Source of the DNA: JAKSCF01 sp028279945 | GTDB taxonomy: Bacteria > Bacillota > Clostridia > Peptostreptococcales > JAAYPU01 | Reading direction: 5' to 3' | Assembly (NCBI GenBank): GCA_028279945.1 | Contig: JANQMT010000078.1 | Location: forward strand, 62,001 to 126,000 | DNA length: 64,000 nt | In this document: positions 25,535 to 33,880 of the stretch, piece by piece | Numbering within the stretch: position 1 is the first letter of the stretch | How the letters are laid out: every line of letters begins with the position of its first letter | Translations under genes and position numbers: made by a program | Notes under the pieces: model-generated | The model's database searches: none | What the model was told of the DNA's origin: nothing | The model's input: the letters and a program-made list of their open reading frames with translations, nothing else

Positions 25535-25984
25535 TCAACTGCTTTTTTCTAATTTCATTATGACTGTATCAATATCAGCTGGATTTTTCCCGCCATCTTT
25601 GTAATCTTTAAATCCAAATTGAAGATACATCTTTCTTGCAGCTTTTCCGGCTTTTACAGCTGGAGAAAAAGTTTGTACAAATATAGGCTTTTGCTGATCT
25701 AAATGATCAAGGGCTGCTTTTAATAATTGATTCCCATATCCTTTTCCTCGGCTTCTTTCTCTAACTGCCAACCAAGATATTTCATTTTCTCCTTTATTAA
25801 CGGCAACTATCCCTTCAATATCTTTCATAGTATTTTCAACGCAAAAAGCCGATGAACCAGCAATGCATCCTTTTATTCCTCTTTTAAAAGCTTCATTCTC
25901 CACCATCTCACCAAATAATGGTTCCACCTCTTTTGCAAGTTCTAACCATGTTTTAAAATCTCCATCTGCAACAAGTCTAATCAT
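25535..25984 (-). CDS. GNAT family N-acetyltransferase
   Basis: This 149-residue single-domain acetyltransferase has the acetyl-CoA loop RERSRGKGYGNQLLKAAL and the following beta strand with KPIFVQTFSP. The C-terminal MYLQFGFKDYKDGG block is typical of GNAT enzymes acting on small amines or protein N-termini. The substrate cannot be deduced. It has a GAAAGAGAGG site and stands alone between a hairpin and a membrane-protein gene. Confidence 0.85.
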   Translation of the reverse strand: MIRLVADGDFKTWLELAKEVEPLFGEMVENEAFKRGIKGCIAGSSAFCVENTMKDIEGIVAVNKGENEISWLAVRERSRGKGYGNQLLKAALDHLDQQKPIFVQTFSPAVKAGKAARKMYLQFGFKDYKDGGKNPADIDTVIMKLEKSS

Positions 25985-26027
25985 AAATGACCTCTCTTTC
26001 TAAGCTCACTGTTTCAGCAGACAATGC

Positions 26028-26534
26028 TTATTCTATATTTTTTCTTATTAAATGATCTATTAAAGGTATTACAAGTAAAACTAAAGCGTTATAATAAGCC
26101 GTTCCTGATATATATTTTGCTATGTCAAATATTTTATTGATGGTATTGAAGCTTATCATCACGCTTATTACAATGAGTAATATCTGTGAAAACACCATTA
26201 TAACCTTTACCCATGACGCATACTTATGATAAAAGATTAATATCACCATAGCAGCGACTATCACTATGGTGGTTATAATTGCCAGAGTAGTTATACTATT
26301 ATAAAACTGCATTGAAGCCCAATCAATAAACTGCTTATCGGTTCTTATGGAACTGCCTAATCGCATCAAAAAGTAGCTGGGATATGTAAATGAGCCTAAT
26401 AGGCCATATAAGAACAACACCATATTTATAGCTATTTTTGTTCTTTCAAACTTCTTTGCTATGCTTAATATCATCAAGATTGCAATTAAAATAATAGAGC
26501 CCCAACTCAATATATTACCATATAAAATACTCAT
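26028..26534 (-). CDS. integral membrane protein, unknown
   Basis: This protein of about 168 residues has five hydrophobic segments and short polar loops. The start at 26534 is chosen for its GGAGG seven bases upstream; a longer reading from 26591 has no such site. No family recognised. It lies at the end of a minus-strand run with DUF3795 and SPL-type genes upstream, 91 bases apart. Confidence 0.65.
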   Translation of the reverse strand: MSILYGNILSWGSIILIAILMILSIAKKFERTKIAINMVLFLYGLLGSFTYPSYFLMRLGSSIRTDKQFIDWASMQFYNSITTLAIITTIVIVAAMVILIFYHKYASWVKVIMVFSQILLIVISVMISFNTINKIFDIAKYISGTAYYNALVLLVIPLIDHLIRKNIE

Positions 26535-26625
26535 ATGAATCCTCCAATAAACTACAGCAACTATTTCATGATTGTTTACAATACTTGCCAACCGATTTAT
26601 TATAACATAGATCTTAAAAAGTAAC

Positions 26626-26940
26626 TTAAACTTTTTTGTTCTTCATATCCAACCATTTTTTTTCTCCCAGTTCTTTCAACTGTTGTTGATTTAAAATCAA
26701 GTCTTGGCCTAGCTTTAACCAGCTTTCTGCAAATTTTTTAAACCTGCTGCAAGGAAATGACTTACATTCATAGCAGTAATTAAGCCCTTTCTTTTCTTTA
26801 CAGCATACATAAATGCCTTTACACTTTCTATTCTTACAATGCTCTTGAGCACCTAAACAGGTCTTTTTATCTCTTATATAATTGGGACAACCTCCGCAAA
26901 ATATGCCGCATGGCGGTATAGTGCCGTTATAAGGTTTCAT
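26626..26940 (-). CDS. DUF3795 cysteine-rich protein
   Basis: This 104-residue protein is rich in paired cysteines: CGIFCGGCPNY, CLGAQEHCKNRKC, VCCKEKKGLNYCYEC and FPCSRFKKF. This is the pattern of the DUF3795 family of small anaerobe proteins, which probably bind metal. It follows the SPL-type radical SAM gene by 27 bases and is likely cotranscribed with it and the two flavoproteins upstream. The role is unknown; a redox or metal-handling function is inference. Confidence 0.85.
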   Translation of the reverse strand: MKPYNGTIPPCGIFCGGCPNYIRDKKTCLGAQEHCKNRKCKGIYVCCKEKKGLNYCYECKSFPCSRFKKFAESWLKLGQDLILNQQQLKELGEKKWLDMKNKKV

Positions 26941-26967
26941 ACAAATATCTTTCCTTTCAAAAGTGTT

Positions 26968-27762
26968 TTACAGGCGAATATACAGTTTTATTTGTCTTTC
27001 TTCTTTTAGCTTTATTAGGTTTTTCCTAAGCTGTGTCCAATATGAGTGATCTTTTGAAAAAATAACCGTCTCAATTTGTTTTTTCAGTTTGGGAAAATGA
27101 TTATTGAATATGTCTATTATATTTTGTCGATTCTGTCCGGACTTGTCTCTGATACTCAGTCCGTATACCCAAATTTCATCAGTATATGGCATTAGCATAT
27201 CTATCAATAATTCAGCATCCGTTATATAAGGAATAACTGGGCAAATTAAGGCACCGGTCTTCACACCTGCTTCTTTTAATTGACGCAATGCTGTTATTCT
27301 ATCTTCAGTATTTATCGTATTGGCTTCAAACTGCCTGCGAATATTATTATCACTAAATGCGACTGAAACACTGACTGCAGCACTATTCATTTCCTTTAAT
27401 AAATCTATATCTCGGATGACTAAATCTGATTTTGTGAGAATACTTGCGGAGAATCCCTTTTCTAAAAACAACTCCAAAACCTGCCTAGTTTGACGATATT
27501 CGGTCTCACAAGGTTGATAAGGGTCCGTTTTGTATCCCAAATATATCTTCTGAGGAGGTATTTTTTCCAGTTCTTCACTCAGTTGACCGGTAATATCCTC
27601 ATGAATAAGTATTTCTTTACGCCAATCCGTTTCAGCTTCATCCATTGCATAACAGTAGTAGCAATAATGCCCGCATCCAACATAAGTATCAACTTGGTAG
27701 TCAATACCTTTAAGACCGCAAGGCTCAAGAATAGGCCTGTAGGAACATGTGGATACCCTCAT
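26968..27762 (-). CDS. SPL-family radical SAM protein
   Basis: This 264-residue protein has the radical SAM motif C30-GHY-C34-YY-C37 and the surrounding YVGCGHYCYYCYAMDE block of the spore-photoproduct-lyase-like family. The segment ILTKSDLVIRDIDLL is also typical. True SplB repairs spore photoproduct, but many relatives of this shorter form have unknown roles. It follows the flavoprotein gene by 27 bases in one apparent operon. Confidence 0.85.
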   Translation of the reverse strand: MRVSTCSYRPILEPCGLKGIDYQVDTYVGCGHYCYYCYAMDEAETDWRKEILIHEDITGQLSEELEKIPPQKIYLGYKTDPYQPCETEYRQTRQVLELFLEKGFSASILTKSDLVIRDIDLLKEMNSAAVSVSVAFSDNNIRRQFEANTINTEDRITALRQLKEAGVKTGALICPVIPYITDAELLIDMLMPYTDEIWVYGLSIRDKSGQNRQNIIDIFNNHFPKLKKQIETVIFSKDHSYWTQLRKNLIKLKEERQIKLYIRL

Positions 27763-27789
27763 TTTCCAATTATTCCTTTCTTTTCTATT

Positions 27790-28470
27790 CTATAATTTAT
27801 AAGGTGTCGCATACAAATCTTTTTCACACCCAAACTTTTTAGCTTGCTTTTTCCAGCCCTTACTACCCATAAAGAGGTATAGTTTCTGAGGCATAGGGGG
27901 CTTTTTCATTAGTTCCATAGCCTCTTTGGGTACAACATTATCTTTGGCTATAGCTTCTGATGCAATGTCTAAAGATTGAACTGCATATCTGACCCTTCCG
28001 CCTAATTCTTTTAAAGGTTTTCCCTGTATCATCCCTCCTCCTCCCATAGAGAGAGCACCTGCCCATTCAAACCCTACCCTGTTTGCGAAGCATTTACAAA
28101 TATCTATCGCGACATTATTATGAAATGGTTCAGGAAATCCGCAATTGACTATAACCATCATTTTTTGTTTTGTCGTCACTTTATTATTTTTGCGTCTATT
28201 TTCAATAAGCTCAAAAGCTTTTATAATATGTGCAGGAAGCGCATCAATATAAAGAGGAAAAGACAAGATTAATATATTACTACGATCTATGCCTTCTAAT
28301 AAGCATTCAATACTTTCACTATTTTTTAACGATGAAAGGATATGAAGCTTATCTGTTTCAAAGCCTTTTTCTTCTAATTTGTCTGTTAGATAGGTGCCCA
28401 TGGCATCAGAGGTACTATGTATTTTTTTTGGACTTCCAACGAGCAATAATGCTTTCTTATCCGCTAGCAT
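27790..28470 (-). CDS. flavodoxin-like NAD(P)H-dependent oxidoreductase
   Basis: This 226-residue protein has a flavodoxin fold: LLLVGSPKKIHSTSDAMG at the phosphate-binding N-terminus and FPLYIDALPAHIIKAFE. It resembles NADPH-dependent FMN reductases of clostridia. It overlaps the preceding flavoprotein gene by 7 bases and uses a GAGGTGAAGG site inside it, so the two are coupled. The two proteins may form a redox pair; the electron partner is unknown. Confidence 0.8.
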   Translation of the reverse strand: MLADKKALLLVGSPKKIHSTSDAMGTYLTDKLEEKGFETDKLHILSSLKNSESIECLLEGIDRSNILILSFPLYIDALPAHIIKAFELIENRRKNNKVTTKQKMMVIVNCGFPEPFHNNVAIDICKCFANRVGFEWAGALSMGGGGMIQGKPLKELGGRVRYAVQSLDIASEAIAKDNVVPKEAMELMKKPPMPQKLYLFMGSKGWKKQAKKFGCEKDLYATPYKL

Positions 28471-29042
28471 GCCTTCACCTCCAAACTTTTTAATAAATCC
28501 TGAACTTTATTTTGAATTTCTTCTTCATCGTAAGTTGTGTACAATATAGATTGCAAATATTTATCGGAATGCCAATTTAATTCATTTCGCTTTACCAGTT
28601 TTTTAAAAATATTCTCCATCTCTTCATGTTTTTCAGGAAGCATGCCCAACACGATTACATCTGGATATTTGTTATAGCGGGATTGATGATGAACTTCTCC
28701 ATTGATTTTTTCAAAGAAAGGAAGACCTAGTGGTATATTTCTCTCAGCGACTTTCTTTATTTCGTATGAAACACTTCCAAACATAATAGGCGTAATATAA
28801 ACTAGTAAATCACTTTGTATGACAGCCTTTGTAATATCTCTTCCAATATCATCTATCACACAAATTCCTGGAGTTTTCACCCAGCATCCAAAACATCCAG
28901 TGCAGTTTTTAACCTTCAACTCATGTAGTAATAAAGATTCAACTTCATAATCATGCTTTTCAAGAAGGTCAGCGGTAACGGCATGTGTAGGCTCCAGAGA
29001 TTTTTCCCATTCTCTGGCTCCATTTAATATTAAAGCTTTCAT
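28464..29042 (-). CDS. iron-sulfur-flavoprotein-like NAD(P)H oxidoreductase
   Basis: This 192-residue flavodoxin-fold protein begins ALILNGAREWEKSLEPTH. It contains CTGCFGCWVKTPGIC, a cysteine cluster like that of iron-sulfur flavoproteins of anaerobes. It is the first gene of a probable four-gene run (two flavoproteins, SPL-like radical SAM, DUF3795). The start has an AGAGGAGTG site. The AraC/GyrI gene lies 70 bases upstream on the same strand. Confidence 0.82.
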   Translation of the reverse strand: MKALILNGAREWEKSLEPTHAVTADLLEKHDYEVESLLLHELKVKNCTGCFGCWVKTPGICVIDDIGRDITKAVIQSDLLVYITPIMFGSVSYEIKKVAERNIPLGLPFFEKINGEVHHQSRYNKYPDVIVLGMLPEKHEEMENIFKKLVKRNELNWHSDKYLQSILYTTYDEEEIQNKVQDLLKSLEVKAC

Positions 29043-29112
29043 CAGTTCACTCCTCTTTATATAATATTATTGTTTTTTTATGGGCCTAAATCGATTGAGA
29101 AAGTTTATTAAA

Positions 29113-30054
29113 TTATAAAGGTGAAATAGGAATGTAAATATTGACGATATTTTTCTTCTTTGAAGTAAAACTAACATTATGTAGATATTCTTTATAAGAT
29201 ATTCTGTCATCTACTTTGTAACCACTTTCAGGAAGCCATTTAAACAGCATGTAATCCCATGCCTTCTGGTACTCAGCATCAGAATGCAATATTTCAAAAC
29301 ATCCTACAGCATACTTTCCTCCGGATATTACATATTTTCCCACAGCTCCTTCTGCGGTTACATCGTTATCTACTTCTAAACATACACTCACTCTTAGTTT
29401 ATCATCTTTAGTAAACTCACCTCTAGCATGATAAAGCACCAGCCAATTAGAATCCATCTTTATAAGGTTTCTTGCTTCTGCCCATATGTTTAATTCATTA
29501 ACCAATTTTGAGAACAAATCAATATTTCCTTTATATTTCGTATGCCTCATATAAATAACATTCCTAGGTCCTATATCTCTAATTTCTATAGAGTATGGCG
29601 CATTGGCACAGATTTTATCTAAATGCCTTTCTATCACATCAGCATCATCATAACACGCTAACTTTCCAATTACTTTTCCATTATTGCCTATCTGTTGTCC
29701 ATTCTTGCTTTCCCGATACTCACTTGCACTTAATCCATAAGCTTTTTTAAATGCTTTTGCAAAAGATGCTTGATTAGAAAATCCAACACATAATGCAATT
29801 TCCGTAATACTTTTACCTATATCATAATTTAATAAGAATACTGCTTTTTCAAGGCGTAATCTCTTAATATAACTATATAAAGACTCTTGAGCTATGAATT
29901 TGAATAGTCTGTGAAAATAGTACTGTGAAAAATTAACCAAACTCGATAGTTTTTCTATGGTTAAATGCTCTTCTAAATGCTGTTCAATATAATCTTGAAC
30001 AAGATTGACCTTAGATATATACGCTTTCCTATAATTATCTTTTCCCAAACTCAT
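29113..30054 (-). CDS. AraC-type regulator with GyrI-like ligand domain
   Basis: This 313-residue protein has an AraC double helix-turn-helix at the N-terminus (about residues 10-110, with FHRLFKFIAQESLYSYIKR and GFSNQASFAKAFKKAYG). A C-terminal GyrI/BmrR-type small-molecule domain (about 150-313) follows. This order is that of the Rob/SoxS-like multidrug regulators. It lies upstream of the flavoprotein genes and may activate them in response to a small toxic compound. Confidence 0.9.
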   Translation of the reverse strand: MSLGKDNYRKAYISKVNLVQDYIEQHLEEHLTIEKLSSLVNFSQYYFHRLFKFIAQESLYSYIKRLRLEKAVFLLNYDIGKSITEIALCVGFSNQASFAKAFKKAYGLSASEYRESKNGQQIGNNGKVIGKLACYDDADVIERHLDKICANAPYSIEIRDIGPRNVIYMRHTKYKGNIDLFSKLVNELNIWAEARNLIKMDSNWLVLYHARGEFTKDDKLRVSVCLEVDNDVTAEGAVGKYVISGGKYAVGCFEILHSDAEYQKAWDYMLFKWLPESGYKVDDRISYKEYLHNVSFTSKKKNIVNIYIPISPL

Positions 30055-30183
30055 ATACTCACCCTCTCAAATATTGAGGTGCTTTTTCTATTTATTTCCA
30101 CATTGATACTATATAATCCTTCTAACCATCAAAAAAATATAAAAAAAGATCGGAAGCAGTCACACCTTTATATTTTTATCGGA

Positions 30184-30567
30184 TTATGATTTCTCCTCTA
30201 CTTTTTCATCATCAACAGATGGTGTTTCTTCAATTGTGTCCTTATTGACGACATATTTTTCGATTATAAATGGTAAAAAAATAAGAAAGGTTGCAATTAA
30301 TCTTCTACCCATTGGTAAAAGAAGAAAAATGCTTTCATCATATATGATAAGTGCATTCAAAGTCAATTGACAACTCATGATTGCAATATAAATGCCGCAC
30401 CGAAACAACTTGTCAATGCCACGACATTCTGACTTTAAAACCTTGTAGCATAAGTAGATAGCAACAACCACATAAATAATTGTAAAAATTGGAAATCCTC
30501 CAAAGAGCAGCGCCATAATCAACAGTCCATATACCAAGTATTCTATTATTTTATCTCTGTCTTGCAT
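30184..30567 (-). CDS. small membrane protein with 11-bp-repeat promoter
   Basis: This 127-residue protein has three to four hydrophobic segments and an acidic tail (VDDEKVEEKS). No family recognised. The third segment and its end, FLIFLPFIIEKY, recall FFLPYMVDRL in the membrane part of the Lnt-like protein at 2311-3795. Both genes have the same four-repeat promoter. It could be a free-standing relative of that membrane domain, which is inference. The start has a TAAGGAG site. Confidence 0.7.
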   Translation of the reverse strand: MQDRDKIIEYLVYGLLIMALLFGGFPIFTIIYVVVAIYLCYKVLKSECRGIDKLFRCGIYIAIMSCQLTLNALIIYDESIFLLLPMGRRLIATFLIFLPFIIEKYVVNKDTIEETPSVDDEKVEEKS

Positions 30568-30603
30568 ATTCTTACTCCTTACTTTTGGTTATTTTATTGT
30601 TAT

Positions 30604-30656
30604 TTTATCCCAAAATAATTAGAGCAGCATTTACATTAAGTTAATATTTTATTAGA
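30604..30656 (-). promoter_or_regulatory. promoter with four 11-bp repeats, second copy
   Basis: Minus strand from 30656 to 30613: TCTAATAAAAT, ATTAACTTAAT, GTAAATGCTGC, TCTAATTATTT, then TGG and GATAAA (30609-30604). The register, the TGG and the leader ACAATAAA agree with the Lnt-like promoter at 3831-3883. The distances from -10 to start codon are also alike (36 and 37 bases). Confidence 0.55.
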
Positions 30657-30890
30657 AAAAGATTAGAGTTTCTTACTACTGATTTGATTTCAGCGTTCTT
30701 ATGCAGGTTGCGAATCGCAATAGCAGGTGATTATTACTGCAATAACAGAAATTATTTTGTGCAAAGAAAATATAAATGTATTATACGGCTTTCCTAAATT
30801 GCTCAGCAAAAAACCTGTGCCAATGACTAACAAAAATAGAATTCCAGAACTAAAAAATGACTTAGCGGCTAAGCCATGCCATTTTCTCAT
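30641..30890 (-). pseudogene. small membrane protein, probably frameshifted
   Basis: Starting at 30890, four bases after the DUF5050 stop, the frame reads MRKWHGLAAKSFFSSG and two hydrophobic segments, then ends abruptly in CYCDSQPA at 30699. Shifting by one base near 30730 gives a natural continuation (AIRNLHKNAEIKSVV) to a stop at 30641. The whole would be about 82 residues. A sequencing error or a recent frameshift is therefore likely. The 3' end would overlap the promoter array of the next gene. Confidence 0.5.
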
Positions 30891-30896
30891 TTCATA

Positions 30897-33554
30897 CTAC
30901 TCTATCACAAATTTGGATTCTATTTCCTCTTTTATATAATATATATAATCTTCATCCAAAATCACATTATAAATATAGCAATTTTTAATTTTGTCCTGTA
31001 ACGTACTAACTTCACCTGTTTTCATATCTAAAAGGTAATATGACATAACCTCAGCAAAATAGCCTTCATCAGTCGAGCAGCTTATAACTATATTATTGTC
31101 TTTCTCTTTTACAAATCTTACATAGGTATTGGAAAATTTCATGTTAGGAATCTGTTCAGACTGTTTACTTCTTAGATTGTATCTATGTAATTCCCAGCAT
31201 TCCTCTCCTTCATTTTTCAAGTAAAAAATGCTGTCTCTATACTTTGCAAATGCAAATCCAATCCCTTCGATTATTTTTTCTTGCCGGCTTCCATCACAAG
31301 TAGAAGCATATAAATCGCCATGATAATAATAGTATATATGGTCATCCATTACCTTAAATTTTGTTATTGGCTGATCAATCACTTTCTTTTTACCAGTGCC
31401 ATCTTTCTTAATTCTATATAAACCATCTTTTCTGCGGTAATATATATGGTCTTTATAAACTTCGCTAAAGAATGCACAATCTGCAACCAAATCATCAATG
31501 AGTATTTGTTTATTCGTTCCATCTAGATTGACTTTACAGTATTCTTCAATAGTCAAACCACTTTGTGATATAAGATAATAGATGCCGTTGCTGTCCACAT
31601 GAACATCATATATATTATTATCCAACAGCTTCATATTATTGGTCCCATCTGTTCTTACTCTATGCAGCCCATCGTAACCTGCATTATAGTAAATCCAATC
31701 ATCTATAATATTGTATACTTCTGAAAATATATCAGAAGCAATGGTTTGAGATGACTTCGTCTCTATGTTATATTTTGTCAAGCCGCTACCATATTTTTTA
31801 TAATATATGTATGGATATCGTACGGCATCTATGTTGTAGCCATCCTCAATATCCAAGGTTACATTTTTTTTATTAGGGATATTATATCTTTGTATGCTCA
31901 ATAGCAGCTTCTTTTGTAAAATGGTTAGCGCATCATCGTTTAATCCTATGCAGCTCACATCAGAACCTTTAATGAGAAAATCACATAAAGTACTGTTTTT
32001 GTTTTGCTTATAGACCCCATATTTATCAATCCAATAGATATGGTTCTCGCTGATTAATATATCCTCAGCAGATTGATTAGACAATTTGTTTTTAAAACTG
32101 CCATCATGGTTCATAAAATAGCTGTTATATGCGTCAGAAAAATAGACCTTATTACGGTCAACATTTAAGCATGTTGCAGACTTATTGTTTATTTTAACAT
32201 TATAGTTGCCGTCTAGCTGTGATCGATAAATACTGCTGTGATCCTGAAGATTAATATAATATATCCAGCCATTTTTAATGTTGGGATAAGCAACTCTTCC
32301 TTCAATGATGGTGCTCTTATTTCTTCCATTCTTATTAATTCTGCATAGATTTCCGTCATCTGAACCGTCACAATAGTAGAGCTCATTTCCTATGATATTC
32401 AAAAAAGATACCTTTCCATTAACGATTTGTTGTGGGTTCGTGCCATCTAAGCTGGCTTTATATAGACCTTTTGTATCGCTTTCAAATAATCCGCTGTCAA
32501 TATAGAAAATTTCATTATTATGTATATAAAATTGTTTTACAGAACTGTTAATTATTCTTTCATTCTTACTCAAGTCCTTATTGGTTCTGTACAAGGTTTT
32601 GCTATCATCACGATTAATATAATAAAACCATTCATTATTTTTTACAACGTTCATGCCATTTATAAAATTGCCATCTCCCGTATCTTTACTTTCACCATTA
32701 TTAGTATCACCATCTCTAAGAATTTCTAAATTAAATAATTGTATTGAATCCACTAAAGGCAAGTACAATTCTCCATTTTCTTCAAAAGGAAGTGCCGACA
32801 ACCTCATAAAAAATCGTCCACATTCAGCAAAGGCATCATCCTCATTCTCTATCTGGATTTCTACTTTGTAATCTCCCTTTTCCAGGTATATCCACATACC
32901 GTCTTGATACTTTTTCTCTGTGATCTCATCAAAATCCATAAGCTTCGTTATATAATCTAAGGATATCCACTCCATATTATCTTGGATGAACCCAACTCTT
33001 TTATGGTTGCTATAAAGATAATCTCCTTGTTTTCTCATATGTATGATGGTCTTATCTGCACTTGTAAAAGCGTTTGCAATACCATCAGAATTGCTTATAG
33101 AGATATCACAGCTATTATCTTTGTTATCCATCCATTTTTCAAAATTAAAACCTTTAACATCTATAAAACTGTTGATATCTATGACGATATCATGATTGAT
33201 GGTTTTTGCTTCAACGCTGCAATCATTAATATTAACTCTATATTTGGTACTGGTTACAAACAAAGCCTCTGTTAAATAATCATCTGTTTCAAAAGGTTTC
33301 AGTATCAAATTAGGGTTTTGATAAATATGGATTACTTTTTGTTCTTTGTCTTCTTTGACATCAAACCCGAATTCCTTTAAATCATTAATCTTCATATAAT
33401 GATTATCGCCTACCTTAATTATAGGAACTTTCATGTCATTGATATAAAGATTTACTCTAAAAGGATCTGAATATTTTTCTAGAGAATATGCCGTAGAACC
33501 CAAGCTTGAAATTATAAAAAAAATCATTAGCATGTACACTAAAGTTTTTTTCAT
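30897..33554 (-). CDS. large secreted DUF5050 beta-propeller-like protein
   Basis: This 885-residue protein starts with a signal peptide (residues 1 to about 24). A copper-amine-oxidase-N-type segment follows (VNLYINDMKVPIIKVGDNHY, about 35-90). From about 300 to the end, many repeats of the kind WIYYIN..D...YR...DG appear, as in DUF5050 domains that fold as beta propellers. Tyr-Tyr pairs mark each blade. No catalytic residues are evident, so a binding or surface-display role is likely. The start has a GAGGAGGG site. The C-terminal stop is almost joined to the short frameshifted gene downstream. Confidence 0.82.
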   Translation of the reverse strand: MKKTLVYMLMIFFIISSLGSTAYSLEKYSDPFRVNLYINDMKVPIIKVGDNHYMKINDLKEFGFDVKEDKEQKVIHIYQNPNLILKPFETDDYLTEALFVTSTKYRVNINDCSVEAKTINHDIVIDINSFIDVKGFNFEKWMDNKDNSCDISISNSDGIANAFTSADKTIIHMRKQGDYLYSNHKRVGFIQDNMEWISLDYITKLMDFDEITEKKYQDGMWIYLEKGDYKVEIQIENEDDAFAECGRFFMRLSALPFEENGELYLPLVDSIQLFNLEILRDGDTNNGESKDTGDGNFINGMNVVKNNEWFYYINRDDSKTLYRTNKDLSKNERIINSSVKQFYIHNNEIFYIDSGLFESDTKGLYKASLDGTNPQQIVNGKVSFLNIIGNELYYCDGSDDGNLCRINKNGRNKSTIIEGRVAYPNIKNGWIYYINLQDHSSIYRSQLDGNYNVKINNKSATCLNVDRNKVYFSDAYNSYFMNHDGSFKNKLSNQSAEDILISENHIYWIDKYGVYKQNKNSTLCDFLIKGSDVSCIGLNDDALTILQKKLLLSIQRYNIPNKKNVTLDIEDGYNIDAVRYPYIYYKKYGSGLTKYNIETKSSQTIASDIFSEVYNIIDDWIYYNAGYDGLHRVRTDGTNNMKLLDNNIYDVHVDSNGIYYLISQSGLTIEEYCKVNLDGTNKQILIDDLVADCAFFSEVYKDHIYYRRKDGLYRIKKDGTGKKKVIDQPITKFKVMDDHIYYYYHGDLYASTCDGSRQEKIIEGIGFAFAKYRDSIFYLKNEGEECWELHRYNLRSKQSEQIPNMKFSNTYVRFVKEKDNNIVISCSTDEGYFAEVMSYYLLDMKTGEVSTLQDKIKNCYIYNVILDEDYIYYIKEEIESKFVIE

Positions 33555-33693
33555 ATTTTCCCTCCTCGCTGTTATATTTTTGACAATTATAATGATACCA
33601 TATTCACTTCATTATGATCACTAATAATCTTCTTTTATTTTAGAAACATCCATTTTTTTGCTAATACAAGGTCTATTACTTATTTTAATGCGT

Positions 33694-33730
33694 TTAACAA
33701 ACAAAAAGAACCGTCCCTTTTGTTTGTTAA
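33694..33730. repeat. REP-like palindrome, copy 3 (single)
   Basis: TTAACAAACAAAA and TTTTGTTTGTTAA form a perfect 13-bp stem around an 11-base loop AGAACCGTCCC. The stem-loop includes the full gggacggttctttttgtttg unit on the minus strand. It lies 18 bases upstream of the promoter at 33748. Confidence 0.88.
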
Positions 33731-33747
33731 AAAAACAACGAATTTTC

Positions 33748-33806
33748 TTGACAGAATCCTTCTATTATAATATTATACAAGTGTATAATATATTATTCAC
33801 TTGTAT
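33748..33806 (+). promoter_or_regulatory. promoter with TetR-type dyad for the 33881 operon
   Basis: TTGACA (33748-33753), 17 bases, TATTAT (33771-33776). A 32-base dyad at 33775-33806 (arms beginning ATACAAGTG and ending CACTTGTAT) matches in 15 of 16 positions. It covers the end of the -10 and the start of transcription, an ideal repressor position. The TetR gene at 35011 in the same operon is the likely owner. Confidence 0.75.
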
Positions 33807-33880
33807 AATGGGTTGTATTTTTTATTAAATGAAGGATATCTCAATAGTTTTAGAAATTTATATAGGAGGTTTTATAAAAA

